Positions 1 to 14,500 of a DNA stretch of 64,000 bases are shown piece after piece. This DNA comes from Karstenula rhodostoma CBS 690.94 (Eukaryota > Ascomycota > Dothideomycetes > Pleosporales > Didymosphaeriaceae). The notes under the pieces are model-generated. The model was given only the letters and a program-made list of their open reading frames with translations. It did no database searches and was not told the DNA's origin. The DNA lies in assembly GCA_010093485.1 (NCBI GenBank), contig MU001497.1, forward strand, positions 500,181 through 564,180, given 5' to 3'. The position numbers and the translations under genes were made by a program. The first letter of the stretch is position 1. Every line of letters begins with the position of its first letter.

Positions 1-3000
1 CATCTATACTTTGACTTCGATGCAACATGGCTTGATACTTTCGCAAACACGAAACGCGAACACTTATAAGACCTCCTTCACTTTCGCCGTTACCTCGAAC
101 CGCGCAGGCAGTGTCGATAGCCAGAGACTGCTAGAAGCTTGGCAGAGCGTCGTCGACTCTCATTCCATGCTTCGCACAATTTTCACAGATCGCATTATGA
201 ACAACGGCGTCTTCTACCAGCTCGTACTCGCGAAAAGCAAGGCAAATACTCTGTCGCTCAGCTGCGACACCAATGAGGAAGCGATCAGTCTACTTGCGAA
301 TTATCCCGCGTTGGATTACACTGATGACGCACCACCTCATCGCCTGATCGTATGCCAGGTGGGCTCTGGTAGTACTTATTTCAAGTTTGACGCGAGCCAT
401 GCTTTGGTGGACGCAGACTCAGTAGGCGTTCTGGTACGGGACCTCTCGCAGGCGTACGAGGCCAAGCGACCACTCAGCACTGGCCCGCTTTACAGCGACT
501 ACATCAGATATCTGAACTCGAGATCGATGGATGTATCGATCACGTATTGGTCAGACTATCTACAGCGCGTTGTGCCATGCTATCTCCCCATGATCAACGA
601 CGTCAAGGACACCGTCTCGCCTCTGCGCAGCATCCATCTCTCTCTGGGCAGGCTGTCCAGTCTGATGCGAAAGTTCTGCGAGACCTGCTCGGTGACGATG
701 CCGAGCGTTTTCCATCTAGCATGGAGCATAGTCTTGCGCTTGTACACGGGTGCCGAAGACGTAACGTACGGCTACCTTGTATCTGGCCGCGATGTCCCTG
801 TTCCAGGGATCAACAAGATAGTTGGACCGTTCATCAACATGATGGTCTCCCGTACCCGTCTGTCCCCGTCCTCCAGCATATCCTCACTAGTACAACAGAA
901 GCAGTCTGAATATGCCGCCGGCATCGAACACCAAGCTTGCTCACTCGCCCAGGTGCAGCACGCCCTGGGTCTATCCGACCAGCCTCTTTTCAACACAATG
1001 ATATCGATCCAAGCGCTAGGGAACAAGAAGACCAGCGACGAGCTGGCGCTCGCATTTGAGGGCATTAGTTCTCATGATCCGACCGAATACGACATTTCTC
1101 TGGGAATCTACTCGGATAACGAGAAGGCTGAAGCACACTTTGGCTACTGGGCCGACAGGATGAGCGACTGGCATGCCGAAAACGTTGCGCAGACTTTTGA
1201 GACGGTCCTGGAATTGCTGCTGTCTAATCCAGATGGGAATGTTGACAGTGTACGGAAACTTAGCGAACGCGACGCAAGTCAGATTCAGGCATGGACTCCT
1301 CCAAGGCGGCCTGCGTCTGATGCGTTGGTGCACCATCTGTTTGCCAATCAGGCCGCGCGCTCTCCGATGTCGCTTGCAATCGAAAGCTTCGACGGGAAGT
1401 TTACTTACAGCGAGCTCGATGATATCTCCACACGATTTAGCAGGCATTTGGTTGACCTCGGCGTGCGTCCTGGAACAGTCGTGCCGTTCTGTTTCCCCAA
1501 GTCGGCGTGGGCTATCGTGACGATACTCGCGATCTTGAAAACTGGCGCGACGTGTTTGCCACTTTCCCCAGATCATCCTTTGGAACGCGTCCGGACTATG
1601 GTCGAAAACTCGAGCTCCAGTCTGATTGTATGCGCGCCAAATCAAGCGGACAGACTCAGCGCGCTGGGCCGAGAACTCATCCATCTATCCGAGTGGCATG
1701 CTTCCACCCTTCTAGCAGCATCTGCGCTTTCCGTAACTATGGACCCTGAGAGCAGCGCGTTCCTCATCTATACCAGTGGCAGCACTGGTGTACCCAAGGG
1801 CGTCATGATCCCCCACCGCGCCATCACTACCAACGCGCCTGAGATCGCCAAGACATGGGGATGGTCCAGTTCCTCTAGGATTCTCCAGTTCATCGCCTAC
1901 ACATTCGATCCTATGCTCGGAGACATCTTTGGCGCGCTTTTCACGGGCGCTTGTCTTTGTATCGTTTCAGACGACGACCGCATGAAGGACCTTACCCCAG
2001 TCCTCAACGGCATGAACATCAGCCACATCGTGCTCACGCCCTCGCTTGCCAGAACGCTACAGCCGGAGAAGCTGACCAGCTTGAAGTCTCTCGTGTGTGG
2101 TGGTGAGCCGATCACGGAGCGCGATATCGAGATGTGGAAGGGCCATGTTGAACTAATCAATGCGTACGGGCCGACGGAAGCTACGGTTGCAGTCACGAGT
2201 CTGCACTATAGTAAAAGAGAGGAAGTTGACCCTCGCAACATTGGAAAGCCGCTCCCGTTCAGCTCGCTGTGGGTTGCAGATCCTGAGGACACTGAGCGTC
2301 CGGTGCCGGTTGGGGCTGTCGGTGAGCTCCTTATCGGGGGTGAGACTTTAGCGAACGGCTATCTGAATGATGAAGAGAAGAGCCAGAAGAGCTTCGTCAA
2401 GGCGCCCAGATGGACGAGGCTTGAGGGGTCGAAGGTGTATCGGACGGGCGATTTGGTCCGGTGGGCTTTCGACGGTACGATGCACTTTGTTGGCCGTAAA
2501 GATACGCAGGTGAGTGTTCAGTGATAGTTTTGACCAGAAGATATACTAATTGAGTGGATAGATCAAGATCAGAGGCCAGCGAGTGGAAGCCGGTGAGATC
2601 GAGCACGCTATCAAGTCCAACCTGCCTGGACTGAAGGACCTTGCCGTTGCATTGACAACGCCGAGAAACCGGGCGATGGACCCCGTACTGACGGCATTCC
2701 TGAGCTGGAACACTGAATTAGAGCCACATGATGACGGTCTCCTGGCGCGTCTCGTAGAGCCTTTGACTAGCGAGGTGGTGGCACTCGACCTCAAGCTTGC
2801 CGATGCACTGCCCTCGTACATGATCCCTGCCATGTACATCCCACTGCACTACATGCCGCTCACCGTATCTGGCAAGACTGATCTGTCGCACCTGCAGAGT
2901 CTAGTCGCTAACTTGAGCGAGCCCGATCTTGCTCACTTCTCACTGTCCGACGGAACGAAACAACAACCAACGACTCGCATTGAGAAGAAACTTCAACAAA

Positions 3001-6000
3001 TTTGGTCAGAGATTCTGGAACTGGCACCGGAGCGCATTGGCCAGGATGATAGCTTCTTCCGACTAGGAGGCGATTCCCTTTCGGCGATTCGTCTAACTTC
3101 TCGAGCCAGCCAAGATGACATTCATCTTACCATCGCGCTCATCTTCCAGAATCCAAAGCTCAGTGACATGGCGGCGGCTGCGGATGATCTGTCCTCGAAT
3201 AATGTGTACGACCAACTTCAAAAGCAGTTCGGGATCTCCAAAGAGTCGGTTGTGGACTTCTACTCGTGCACGCCTCTGCAGGAGTCACTTATGTTACTGT
3301 CCATGAAGCAGCCGGGCTCGTACCGCCAGCGTCACGCTTGGACTCTGCCAGAATCCGTGCGAATCGATCTCTTCAAGAAGGCTGTGAACCTTGTCGCTCA
3401 TAAGGAACCGATCCTTCGGACAAGGATCGTGAACCTCGAGTCCACTGTCTCCTTGCAGGTTGTGATCAAAGAGGATCTTGAACTAGGAAACGTCTCCTCT
3501 GAGGATAACTTCTGGGAGGCCGAACAGAATATGCCTATGACTTATGGCCAGCCACTGTTTACTTGCGGTCTTCTGCAGCGCTCGGATGAAACACCCAAGC
3601 TTCTACTAACTATGCACCATGCGCTGTACGACGAATGGTCCATAAACCTCCTGCTAAATAGTACCGAGGCCATATACAACGATCTTGCGCAAGAGAAGAC
3701 TGTCTCCTCCAAACTCACAACGTCAAGCCTGTCCAATTTCGTCGACTATGTTTTGCAAAGCGACGAAGAGAAAGTCAAGGCTTACTGGAAATACCAGCTA
3801 TCCGGTGCGTCGCCAGTCGATTTCCCACGGCTGCCGAGTGCTTCGCACCAATCTGGGCAGAGCCAAACCCTGCGATCTCGCTTCGATCTTCCCGTAAGGC
3901 ACAGCGAGTCGTTGGAATTGCCCGTCCTTCTCAAGGCTGCTTGGTCAATTCTTGTGGCCAGGTACTCTGCAGCTGACGATCTCACATTTGGCCTCACGGT
4001 GCAGGGTCGCGATGTGCGAGTGGAAGGCATTGATGCGATCGTTGGCCCGACGCTGGCTACGGTCCCTCTCCGCATGCGTATCGACTGGGGCGCCTCAATC
4101 AAGCAGTTCATCAGCAGTGTCCGCGATCAAGCCAATGGCATGAAAGCTTTCGAACACGTCGGCTTGCAGCGTATCGCGCAAAGTGCTCCTGAGTCGGACA
4201 GTGCGTGCAATTTCCAGCACCTGATTGCCATCCATGATCGACAGCCAACAGCTGTTTCTGGAGAGTTCTGGAGCGAAAGCTCTTTCCATGCTGTGGAAGA
4301 CCTAGCGGCCTATCCACTTACGATTCAGTTCTACTTGAACTCTTCCAGCGTCGAAGTGACGGCAAGTTACGACGAGTCTGTGCTTGACGCTCGACAACTT
4401 GAGCTCATATTGGCCAACTTTGAGCAGATTCTCGATCAGCTTGTTACAACATCCGATGACCGACCGCTGAACTCCCTGAATCTGCTTGGGAAAGAGGACC
4501 AACGAACTATCATGGAGCTCAACAGCACCATCCCCGTGGGCCTCGAGACGCGTATTGATCAGCTCTTTGATATTCAGCGAGTGGCTCAGCCGAACGCCGA
4601 AGCCGTACATTCTTGGGACGCTCAATTCACTTACCAAGAGCTTTACGACCATGCCATCCGCCTTGCTCATCATCTGCAAACATTGGGAGTGGGCCCTGAA
4701 GTACTTGTACCGCTCTGCTTCGACAAGTCGGCGTGGACTATCGTTGCCCAGCTCGGTGTTCTGTACGCGGGAGGTGCTTTCGTTGTCATGGACGCGACTC
4801 ATCCTGCGCAGCGCTTACAGCAAATCATTGAAGACACCAGTGCTCCTCTGGTCCTCGCTTCTACGTCACGTGAGGGTCTTTGCCATACCATTGCTCCCCA
4901 AGTCTTCATTGTTTCACCGGAGACGATTGCGGATCTTCCTAGCCAGGCCTCTCCGCCTGTTAACAAGGCTACTTCCAGAAACACCGCTTACGTACTTTTT
5001 ACCTCAGGATCCACGGGCAAGCCTAAAGGTGTTGTGATGGAGCACCGAGGTGTCTGTACGGCTGCCATGGAGCAAGGAAAGCGCATCAACATGAACTCCA
5101 GCTCGCGTGTTCTGCAGTATGCGTCGTACGCGTTCGACTCCACAATCTTGGAAACGTTCCACACTTTGTTCTACGGCGGGTGCATCTGCCCTCTGTCTCA
5201 AGAACAGCGAATGAACGATATTGTGGGTGCAATTAACCAGCTCCAAGCTAACTGGGCTTTCTTCACGCCATCCTTGGTCCGTACTTTCCAGCCAGAGCAG
5301 GTCCCGTGTTTGAAGACGGTTGTTCTGGGTGGTGAGGCTTTGGGCGCTGATAACATCGAGGTGTGGACTAAGAAGACGTATCTGTCCAACGGCTACGGAC
5401 CAACGGAGACGTGTGTTTTCTCTTCCATTCTTGATCGCATCACGGAATCTGATCGACCGGACAACATTGGACGTGCAGTTGGCGGTGCAAATTGGGTCGT
5501 GTCTGCCGACGATCATAACGTTCTGGTACCGATTGGAGCCATCGGAGAACTGCTGATAGAAGGCCCAACTGTTGCACGGGGTTATCTCAACGACAAGACC
5601 AAGACTGAACAGGCGTTTATTGAGAGGCCGACCTGGCTTGACGAGACTGTGCTTGGACGGCCTGTCGAAAGGGTGTACAAGACTGGTGATCTTGTCACGA
5701 TGAGGCCCGATGGGACGGTTTTCATAATCGGGCGAAAAGATACGCAAGTGAAGATTCGAGGCCAACGAGTGGAGCTGGGCGAAATCGAGCACAACTTCAA
5801 GCAGAAACTACCCGGTCTTGCGCACCTTGCTGTCGATCAGGTCCGTCTCCCCCGTAGAGACAATTCGAAAGTGCTTGCTGCATTCCTTTGCAGGGATGGC
5901 AAGGAAAGAGAAGACGAACCAAATACGCTTCGCATTGATGAAGGCTTGCACTCGGAGCTTGTCGCTCTAACAAACACCATCACCGACGCATTACCTTCAT

Positions 6001-9000
6001 ACATGGTGCCGACGATGTTCATATTACTCGATTCGATGCCGCTGTCAAGCTCAGGAAAGACAGATCGTCGTCGCCTTCACAAGGTCGCTGAGCAGCTCAC
6101 CGACGAGGAGATCACGCACTTTTCTCTTGCAGACGTGAAGAAGAGAGCTCCAGCCACTGAGATGGAGAAGAAGATGCAGAGCATGTGGGCAACCGTTCTT
6201 GGTGTGCCCGTCGAGTCGATTGGATGCGACGACAGTTTTGTGCGTCTAGGTGGAGACAGTCTCGGTGCCATGAAACTAGCAGCTCTTGCACGAAAAGTGG
6301 GCATCTCCATCATGGTCGATCACATCTTCAAGAATCCCACCCTGAGCGCCATGTCATCTATCACGACCAAGTTGAAACAAGAGGTTAAAGAAGAACTCAA
6401 ACCTTTCTCGCTTCTTCGTGGCCCCGAGGCGTTGGAAGCCATTTTCGAGAAGCTCGACAAGACATATGGAATTGCGAGGCAGTCCGTCCAAGACATATAC
6501 CCGACTTCCTCGCTGCAGGAAGGGTTGATGGTGCTATCGGTACGTCAACCCGGTACATACAACTTCCAATGGAACGCAATTTTGCCGCCCACGATCGACC
6601 GCGAACGTTTCCAACGAGCATGGCAAGTCTGCGTCAGGCGCAATACGATTCTGCGGACGAGGATAATCTACACTGAATCATCTGGCTCTCTGCAAGTTGT
6701 GTTGGATGATGCATCGCAATGGACGACTTCAGGTTCGCTCGAGGAGTACTTGAAAGCTGATAAGCTCGACATTATGGATTACGGAAAGTCGTTGGCGCGC
6801 TGGGCTATTGTCGATGATGAGCAAGGCAAAGCGCACTTTGTCTGGTCGGCCCATCATTCTATCTACGATGGCTGGGCACTGCCGCTCGTCTTGCAGGAGG
6901 TGTCTCGCATTTACCATGCCACCGACGTTTCCCGCCTACCCTCGCCACCACCATACGCACGCTTCATCGAGTATCTTGAGAGCCGCGATCAAGATGCCGA
7001 AGTTGCATATTGGCACTCACAGTATCCCGAGGGCAAAGTTCTGTCGAACTTCCCACCCGTCCAGTCCTCGGCGATTCAGCCATTGGCCAATGTCACCGTG
7101 ACGAAGGATATTGAGTTCGCCCCGGGCAACTCATCGGCATCTGGTTTCACGACGTCAACCTTGATCAGAGCCGCCTGGGCGATCGTGCTCTCACGGTATG
7201 CTGAAGCGAATGACGCCTTGTTCGGGGCTCTGTTGGCTGGACGAAACGTGCCAATCAAGGATATTGCCAGCATGACCGGTCCAACGATCACTACAGTACC
7301 GGTACATATCCAAGTATCGCCAGGTCATACTGTAAACGCTTTTCTGGACAGCGTGCAGCGTCAAGCTGTTGAGATGATGCCGTTCGAGCACACTGGCCTC
7401 CAAAACATCAAGCAATTCAATCGCGAGACACGCGACGCGTGCAATTTCCAGAACCTGCTCGTCATTCAGCCCAAGCAGGAGAGCAGCAAAGCAGACGACT
7501 TGTGGCGCACTGGAGATACGATCGACTTCGCATTCGATGAGTTCCTCACCTACCCGTTGGTGTTCCAAGTCGTTCTTGGTAGCACTCTCGGTCTTACTAT
7601 CAAGCTGGATGATCGACTGCTGAGCGCAGAGCGTGGTGAAAGGATGCTGGAACACTTCTCCCATGTTATCCAGCAGCTGTCAAAGGCGGACACTCGGACG
7701 CTCGCAGAGATTGACGTCACGTGCCCTACCGACATCGCTGAATTGAAACACTGGAATGACCCAACGAGTATCGTTAAGCCTGCGATAATAAAGACGGTTC
7801 ATGATCTGATCACCGACCAAGCGAGGTTGCTCCCGGAATCCGCCGCGGTATGCTCCTGGGATGACAATTTCACGTATGCGGAGCTTGACGTGCTTTCGTC
7901 GCGCGTTGCGAGCCACCTCAAGACTCTTGGTGTTGGTCTCGAGACGTATGTGTTGCTCTGCTTCGAAAAATCGGCCTGGGCTATTGTGGCGATGTTGGGT
8001 GTTCTCAAGGCAGGATCAGCCTATGTGGCTGTCGATCCGATGCATCCAGAAGATCGTAAAGCTTTTATAGCTCGCGACGTTTCCGCAACGGTGGCTGTGA
8101 CCAGTCCTCAGCACCAAAAACTGTTCAGTTCCTTGGTCGAACATGTTGTTGGGATCGACCGCAGCTCTGTTGAGGAATTCGCTTTGACTGCTTCTCTTCC
8201 CCAGGTGCCTTCCTCAAACCCTGCATTCGTTGTATTCACAAGTGGCAGTACCGGAACACCGAAGGGAATAGTCATGGAGCACGGTGCCTTTGCTACTGGG
8301 GCACGATCCCACGCACCAGCGCTCCACATCGACCAGAACGCCCGAGTACTTCAATTCGCCGCGTACACTTACGACGTGAGCATGGGCGAGATTTTCTCAA
8401 CTTTGATGCACGGAGGCTGCGTGTGCGTACCAACGGAAGAAGAGCGACTCAGCAATCTGGCTGGGGCAATCAACTCGCTGTCAGCAAACTGGCTATTCCT
8501 CACGCCAACAGTGGCGTCTCTTCTGGACCCTACAAGCGTGCCAACACTCCAACACTTGATCCTAGGTGGCGAGCATGCCACGACAGCAAACATCCAGTCC
8601 TGGGCCGACCACGTACACCTCACGAATAGTTACGGTCCTGCAGAATGTGCCATCTGGACGAATCGCGCGCCCGGTCTGAAGCGCGACGCTGACCCCTCCA
8701 ATATCGGTCGCCGCGTTGGCTCGCTACTGTGGATTGTGGAAGCGGACAACCACGACAAGTTGACACCCACTGGCTGCGTCGGCGAACTGGTAGTGGAAAG
8801 CCACAGCTTGGCGAGAGGCTACCTGAACGACGCTGCTAAAACGAAAGCTGCGTTCATTGAAGGACCGAAATGGGCTGGACCCGGTCGGCGGATGTATAAG
8901 ACGGGTGACTTGGCAAAGTACAACTTTGATGGCACGTTCAGCATTGTCGGACGTAAGGATAACCAGGTCAAACTCAACGGACAGCGTATGGAGCTGGGCG

Positions 9001-11267
9001 AGGTGGAGCATCACCTATGGGCGGATGAGGAAGTCAGCAAGGCGATGGCTATTGTCCCGACTGCTGGTTTGTGTAAGAAGCATTTGGTCTCTGTTTTGTC
9101 TTTGAAGCAGTTCGAGAGGACTCAAGAAAGTGCTCCTTTCGTTGTGGTCGGTGGAGATCGAACGAAGGAGGTCGGATCGCAGATCTCGCGACTCCGAGAG
9201 AAACTTGCGAGCAAGCTGCCAAAATACATGGTCCCGACTATTTGGATTGTGCTCGAGGACTTGCCGCTCAATGCATCTGGTAAGCTCGACCGAAGGAGGG
9301 TGTCTGAGTGGATTAAAGAGCTGGACGAAGAAACGTACCGCAGTGTGGTTGAAGTTGCGCAGGGTGACAAGGTTAAGACACAGCCCTCGAACAAGATGGA
9401 GGAGACGATCAGGAAGTTGTGGAGCAAGGTTTTGGCTGTCGGTGAAGACATTATCGGTATGGACGACAACTTCTTACAGGTGGGCGGAGACTCGATTTCC
9501 GCTGTCAGGTTGACGGCTGCGGCACGTCAAGAAGGCATCACCCTGCTCGTAAGAGATATTTTCCAGAAGCCGGTATTGAGAGACATGAGTGCGGCCGCGA
9601 AGTGGGAAGAGGTGGAAGACCAGGTGGTCTACGAGCCATTCTCGATATTTGCGCACGAGGAGAAGCAGGCTGCACTGGAACAGATTGCGGAAGAGACATC
9701 GCAACCAATCGAAAACATTCAGGATGTGCTCGAGGCTACCGACTATCAATCATGGACATTGGCTGCTGGCCACCTTCGGACTCGTGGATACATGAACTAC
9801 TTCGGAATACGATTCGACGCGAAAGTAGACATGAAGAAACTCAAGAACGCTTGTCAGTCAGTAATCAAACGCCACCCGATTCTACGGACAGTCTTCGTTG
9901 TCCGGAATCAGCGCTTGATGCAAGTGGTGCTCGAAAAGTACGAGGCAGAGTACGCTCGCTACGAAGGGGAAGAATGCGACGAAGAGGGCATACCTCGTGC
10001 TCTGATAGAGGAGGATATGGCACGCCCCGTTAACCTAAAGAATATCATCATCCGATTTGCTCTCGTCAAACAGGGCGACGATTCCCACCGCCTGGTCTTC
10101 CGACTGTCGCACGCCCAATACGATGGTATAAGTCTGCCAAGCATCCTCCAAGATATCAAAGCCGCGTACGAAGGTACTGCGCTTTCAAACAGCAAACCTT
10201 ACTCCGCCTTCATCCACAGCGTCCGCAGTCAAGACTCTCGACAATCCGAAGCCTTCTGGTCCACTTTGCTCAAAGACTCGCACATGACAAACATCCTCCA
10301 CCACACGAAGCTCCCCTACAAAAACCCCGTCAACCGCATGCTAAGCCGCACCGTCACGCCCGCCCCACTCACCACGCAAGGCGTCACCTTCGCCAGCACC
10401 GTAAAAGCCGCCTGGGCCCTCGTCCTCTCCTCCCTCGCACTCGCCCCCGACACGGTCTTCGGCCAAGTCGTATCCGGGCGCAACGGGTCTCTCCCCGGCA
10501 TCCAAGACGTCGTCGGCCCCTGCATGAACATCCTCCCCGTGCGCGTCCCGCTACAGTCCACCTGGACCAACGCCGATCTCGTGCGCTTCGTGCAGGACCA
10601 GCACCTCGCCAGCATGCCCCACGAGAACAACGGCATGCGCCACATCATCGAGCGCTGTGCTGCCTGGCCGAACGCATCGCGCTTCAGCTCCATCCACCAG
10701 CATACCAACTTCGGGAACCAGTTCTTCGGGGAAGTGCTGTCTGCGAGCGCGGGGAGCCAGATGACGGGATACAGTCCGCCGCACGACGTGGCGGATGTGT
10801 GGATCTGGACGGCGCCCGTGGGCGCGGGGACGTTCTCGGTTGACTTTACGTTTGCGGAGGGCGTCGTGGACGAGGACTTCGCGCAGAGCATGTTGGATGC
10901 GCTGTGCAGGAACATCGAGGAGATTTCTGCGAATGGGGAGAAGAGAGTTGCGATGCCGACTGGGGAGGTTGCGCGGATACCGATTGAGTACGATGAGGAA
11001 AGGGCAAGGGCGAAGTATTTTGCGGATGCGGAGCCACAGGTTGCATTGGCTGTTGATGGTGCTGAGGAGGTTGTTGCGCGTGCTTGGGAGGAGGTCTTTG
11101 GGGTTGATGGAAGTGATGCGGAGTGGTGGGATATCAGAGGGGGTTTGATGGCTGCTGTGCATCTCTCTGAGATCTACAGCCGGGAGACGGGTGTGCATGT
11201 TAGCGTGGAAGCTGTCATCGAGGCTGGGACCAGGGGAGAGCAGATCAGACTGCTGAGGGGCGAGTAG
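1..11267 (+). CDS. Non-ribosomal peptide synthetase, 3' part (C-A-T-C-A-T-C-A-T-C-T*)
   Basis: Assembles a peptide from amino acids activated as adenylates and held on carrier domains. The gene is cut at the left edge: the first in-frame residues already form the start of a condensation domain. One intron at 2510-2561 joins two open frames (DTQ|IKIRGQR). Approximate order: C1 2-1260 (motif SHALVDAD), A1 1330-2900, T1 GGDSL near 3066, C2 3220-4530 (HHALYDE), A2 4560-6090, T2 GGDSL near 6250, C3 6450-7740 (HHSIYDG), A3 7790-9310 (GPAE instead of GPTE), T3 GGDSI near 9482, C4 9650-10930 (SHAQYDG, the pattern of fungal terminal cyclising CT domains), then a carrier-like remnant 11060-11255 with GGLM where GGDS is expected. 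There is no thioesterase, reductase or epimerase domain. My hand-read A-domain codes are DPGLVGAVAK, DSLFVGGVFK and DVGLIGSIWK; I do not assign substrates. Product is probably a cyclic peptide (inference). Confidence 0.95.
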
Positions 11268-11520
11268 GTGCGCGCAGTGCTGCTCTTAGATGATCTAGAT
11301 CATCGCCTCGCATGGGCACGAGGCAATTCACTGGTCACCATGACAATCCCATCCCCAGAACACTGCCAGGAAACTTCATTCAAAACATGCATGCAATGAC
11401 AAACTACCAACCAAGCACTAAGCACAAACGCCAAAACGAAAAGAATCACCCCTTCCCAAGTACCTCTCACAAACCATCACCACCTTTCTTTCCTTTCATT
11501 CCCATCCCATTCCATCCCAC

Positions 11521-14500
11521 TCACGTCCTCCCCCACCTTCCCCTCCTCAATCTCGCACCCTTCACACCCGCGACCCCCGGCACAGCCGTCGGCCGCGACA
11601 CAAACAGCGCGCCCTCGCCACCCCGCGAAAAAGGGACAGTAACAGAGACCAGCGTGCTGGGCACACTCGAGGCCGCCTGGATACTCGGCACCTGCGATAC
11701 AGGCGGTTTGGAGGAGGGTGGTAGGTGGTGCAGGTTGAAGGGGCCGGGCCAGTGGAGGGTTACGCCGGGGGGTACGACGGGGCCGGGGCCGAGGATTAGG
11801 GGGAGGAAGGAGACGGCGGCGTCGTCGTCGGTGGGGGGTGTGTCTGTGGGGAGGGCGGGGGCGTGGGCGGGGACGATACCGTTGCGCCAGGGGGTGGGGG
11901 TTGTGGTGTTTGAGGCGTTCCAGGGCGGGAGGGCGGAGGGGATGACGAGTAGGGGTTGGATCAGCGTGGACTTGGGTTTAGAGAGGAGTGCTTCGTCGGC
12001 GTCTTCCTCGAGCTCACTGTCGGTGGACTCTTCGTCGTCGGTGAAGGTGGCGTCGCTGGAGTCTTCGTCCTCGTCCCCGTCCCCGTCCCCGTCCGAGTCT
12101 TCTTCGGACTCAACATCCTCTTCCTCCTCATCCAAGTCAGTCCTGCTCCCAGCATCGACCTCATCCCCATCCGCACTCAAACTCGCCAACGACGGCGTCG
12201 GCCCTTCGACAAAGATGTCAGGCACGTGCTCCTCGGACACCACCTCCGTCGAGGCACTACTAGGCAGCGCAACAGACGGCCTTACGCCCGCCTCGTTAGG
12301 TTGCGGCGGGATGCCGCCCGGCCCACCGTCCTTGTCCACTATGCTTGGATCGGCGGTGATGTCGAGACCGCTGGGTTTGGGACGCGCACTGGGCCTGGGC
12401 CTGGGCGCAGCTTTACCGAGGGGCCCAGAGGGCCGTATCTTGCCGCTAGGTCCAGTGATGGCTTCCGCTTCGGGGGCCTCGGGTGGGACGGCGTTGGCTA
12501 GCTCCAACGGCACCGGGTTGCCGGCGAGGGAGTCGAAGAACCCGGGCGCCGGTTTGGCCTTCGCCTTCACCCAGGGTGGGAAGCTGGGACGGGGGTCGGC
12601 GAGAACATCGGGGACGACAAGAATATCTGGGACAGGCTTGATTGTGGCTTTCACTGCGCTGGGCAAGGGTTCTTTGAGCGTGTTGCTAGGGCCGTTGCTG
12701 GGTGTGCTTGCGTCTTCTTCCTCGGGTCTCGGTTTGGCTTTTTTAGCCTTCTTGGCCTTGGCCTTGGATGGAGGGGAGCCGGGCTGAGGTTCTTCTGGAA
12801 GATCAAGAGGTGTGCCAATATCAACCTCCCCCGGCAGGAAAACAGGTGCGTTGGGGTTGTCGTGGATGTCTACTGGCTGGGCGCTCAGCTTGGGCCCGGG
12901 TTGAGACCCAGGACTGCTTGGTTCAGCCGGAGCAAAGCCAATAGGTGAAGGCTTTACGTTGTTGTTCGAGAAGCCCGGGACTGTTGTTTCAATAACGCTA
13001 TCCACGCCAGGAAGAACAGCAGACGGAGAAGGAATAGATTCGGTAAGAGCAAATGGACGAGGACGGGTGTCAGACGCTTTGGCCTTGCCCATCGGAACAG
13101 GAATTCCTTGTCTTTGAGCTACCTGTTTTGGTGAAGCAGATTGCTTAGCCGCGGCGACTGGGGCTGCTGGCGCACCACCGGCAGGGGCATCATCTTTGAC
13201 TGGAGTAGCAGTTTCGTTTTGCGCAGCTTTCTCGTCGACACCCCACTTCTGTTCGTAGTCTAAGGGCTCGTCGCCAAACAGAGCTGCAACATCGTCGTCA
13301 GCCCCGTCGCCGCCTTTGCTGCCGTCGCTGAAGGTGAAGCCCGCGGGTGCTTGCGTGTTCGGGACAATAGGCACGATGTCCTGCGGATCTACTTTCTGAG
13401 GACTTGGTTTCGCAGCTGAAGTCTGCGCGGGAGCCTGACTTGCAGGTTTAGGGGCAGTAGCTGGGACCGTGGTTCCAGCCTGTCGCTTTCGCTTCTCACC
13501 CCAGTCGTATCTTTCTGGGCTACCGCCTTCCAAGCGATTTGGATGAGTAACCGCCTTGACGTGTCCGTGAGTGAAGATCTTCAAGCCTTTGATTGAAGCA
13601 GGAAGGGGGAGAGGAGGATTTTCGGTTAAGGATAGCTCTTGCTGCGGCTGGGGTTGTGGTGCTTGGGCTTGCTTCTCAACTTCGTCGGAGACACCCCACT
13701 TGGACTCGTAGTCGGATGGCTCGGTGCCGAAGAGAGCAGTGGCGTCTTCCTCGACACCGTCACCACCGTTGGAGCCATCGCTGAACTTGAAGCCGGCGGG
13801 CACAGGGGCGTCTCGCCTAGTCAAAGGTGTGATAGATGGCTGCGCCTGGTTCTCAGCTTCGTCGGCGACGCCCCACTCTTTCTCGTAGTTCGCTGGCTCG
13901 TTGAAGCCAAAGATAGCAAATGGGTCCTCGTCAACGCCATCGCCGCCATGAGATCCATCGCTGAAGGTAAACCCATCCGGTACAGGATCATCTCGCTTAG
14001 TCACCGGTGTAATTGATGGTTGTGGCTGCTTCTCGGCTTCATCAGAGACGCCCCATTGCTTTTCATAACCTGATGGTTCATTGCCAAACAGGGCAACAGG
14101 ATCTTCGTCCACACCATCACCGCCGTTAGACCCGTCGCTGAAGTTGAAACCAGCGGGCAGAATCTTAGGGTCATCTCGCTTGATCATGCGGGCTGCAGAG
14201 CCCTCTGTGGTGTCATCTTCTTCCTCTTCGGCGGCGGCGTCGTCCTGGGTGTCTTCTTCCTCGGCTGCATTATCGTCACCGGTAACCTCTTTATTTGCTT
14301 CTTCCTCGCCGCCTGAATCTTCAGCGTCGTCTTCGGTCTCTTCAGAAGAGTCCTTGCTAGCATCGTTCGCATCCTTGGTAGCGTCTTTCGCGTCTTTGGT
14401 AGCATCTCCAGAAGCGCCCTTAGTAGCATCTTTAGCATCCGCGGCAGCAGCTTTCGCAGGCGTCTTCGCACTCGGCTTCGACCCCTCAGGCTCACCCCCA

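Noticed and set aside
1173..10915. Many ORFs of 100-220 residues in other frames of the NRPS
   Set aside because: All are shadows of the NRPS coding frame.
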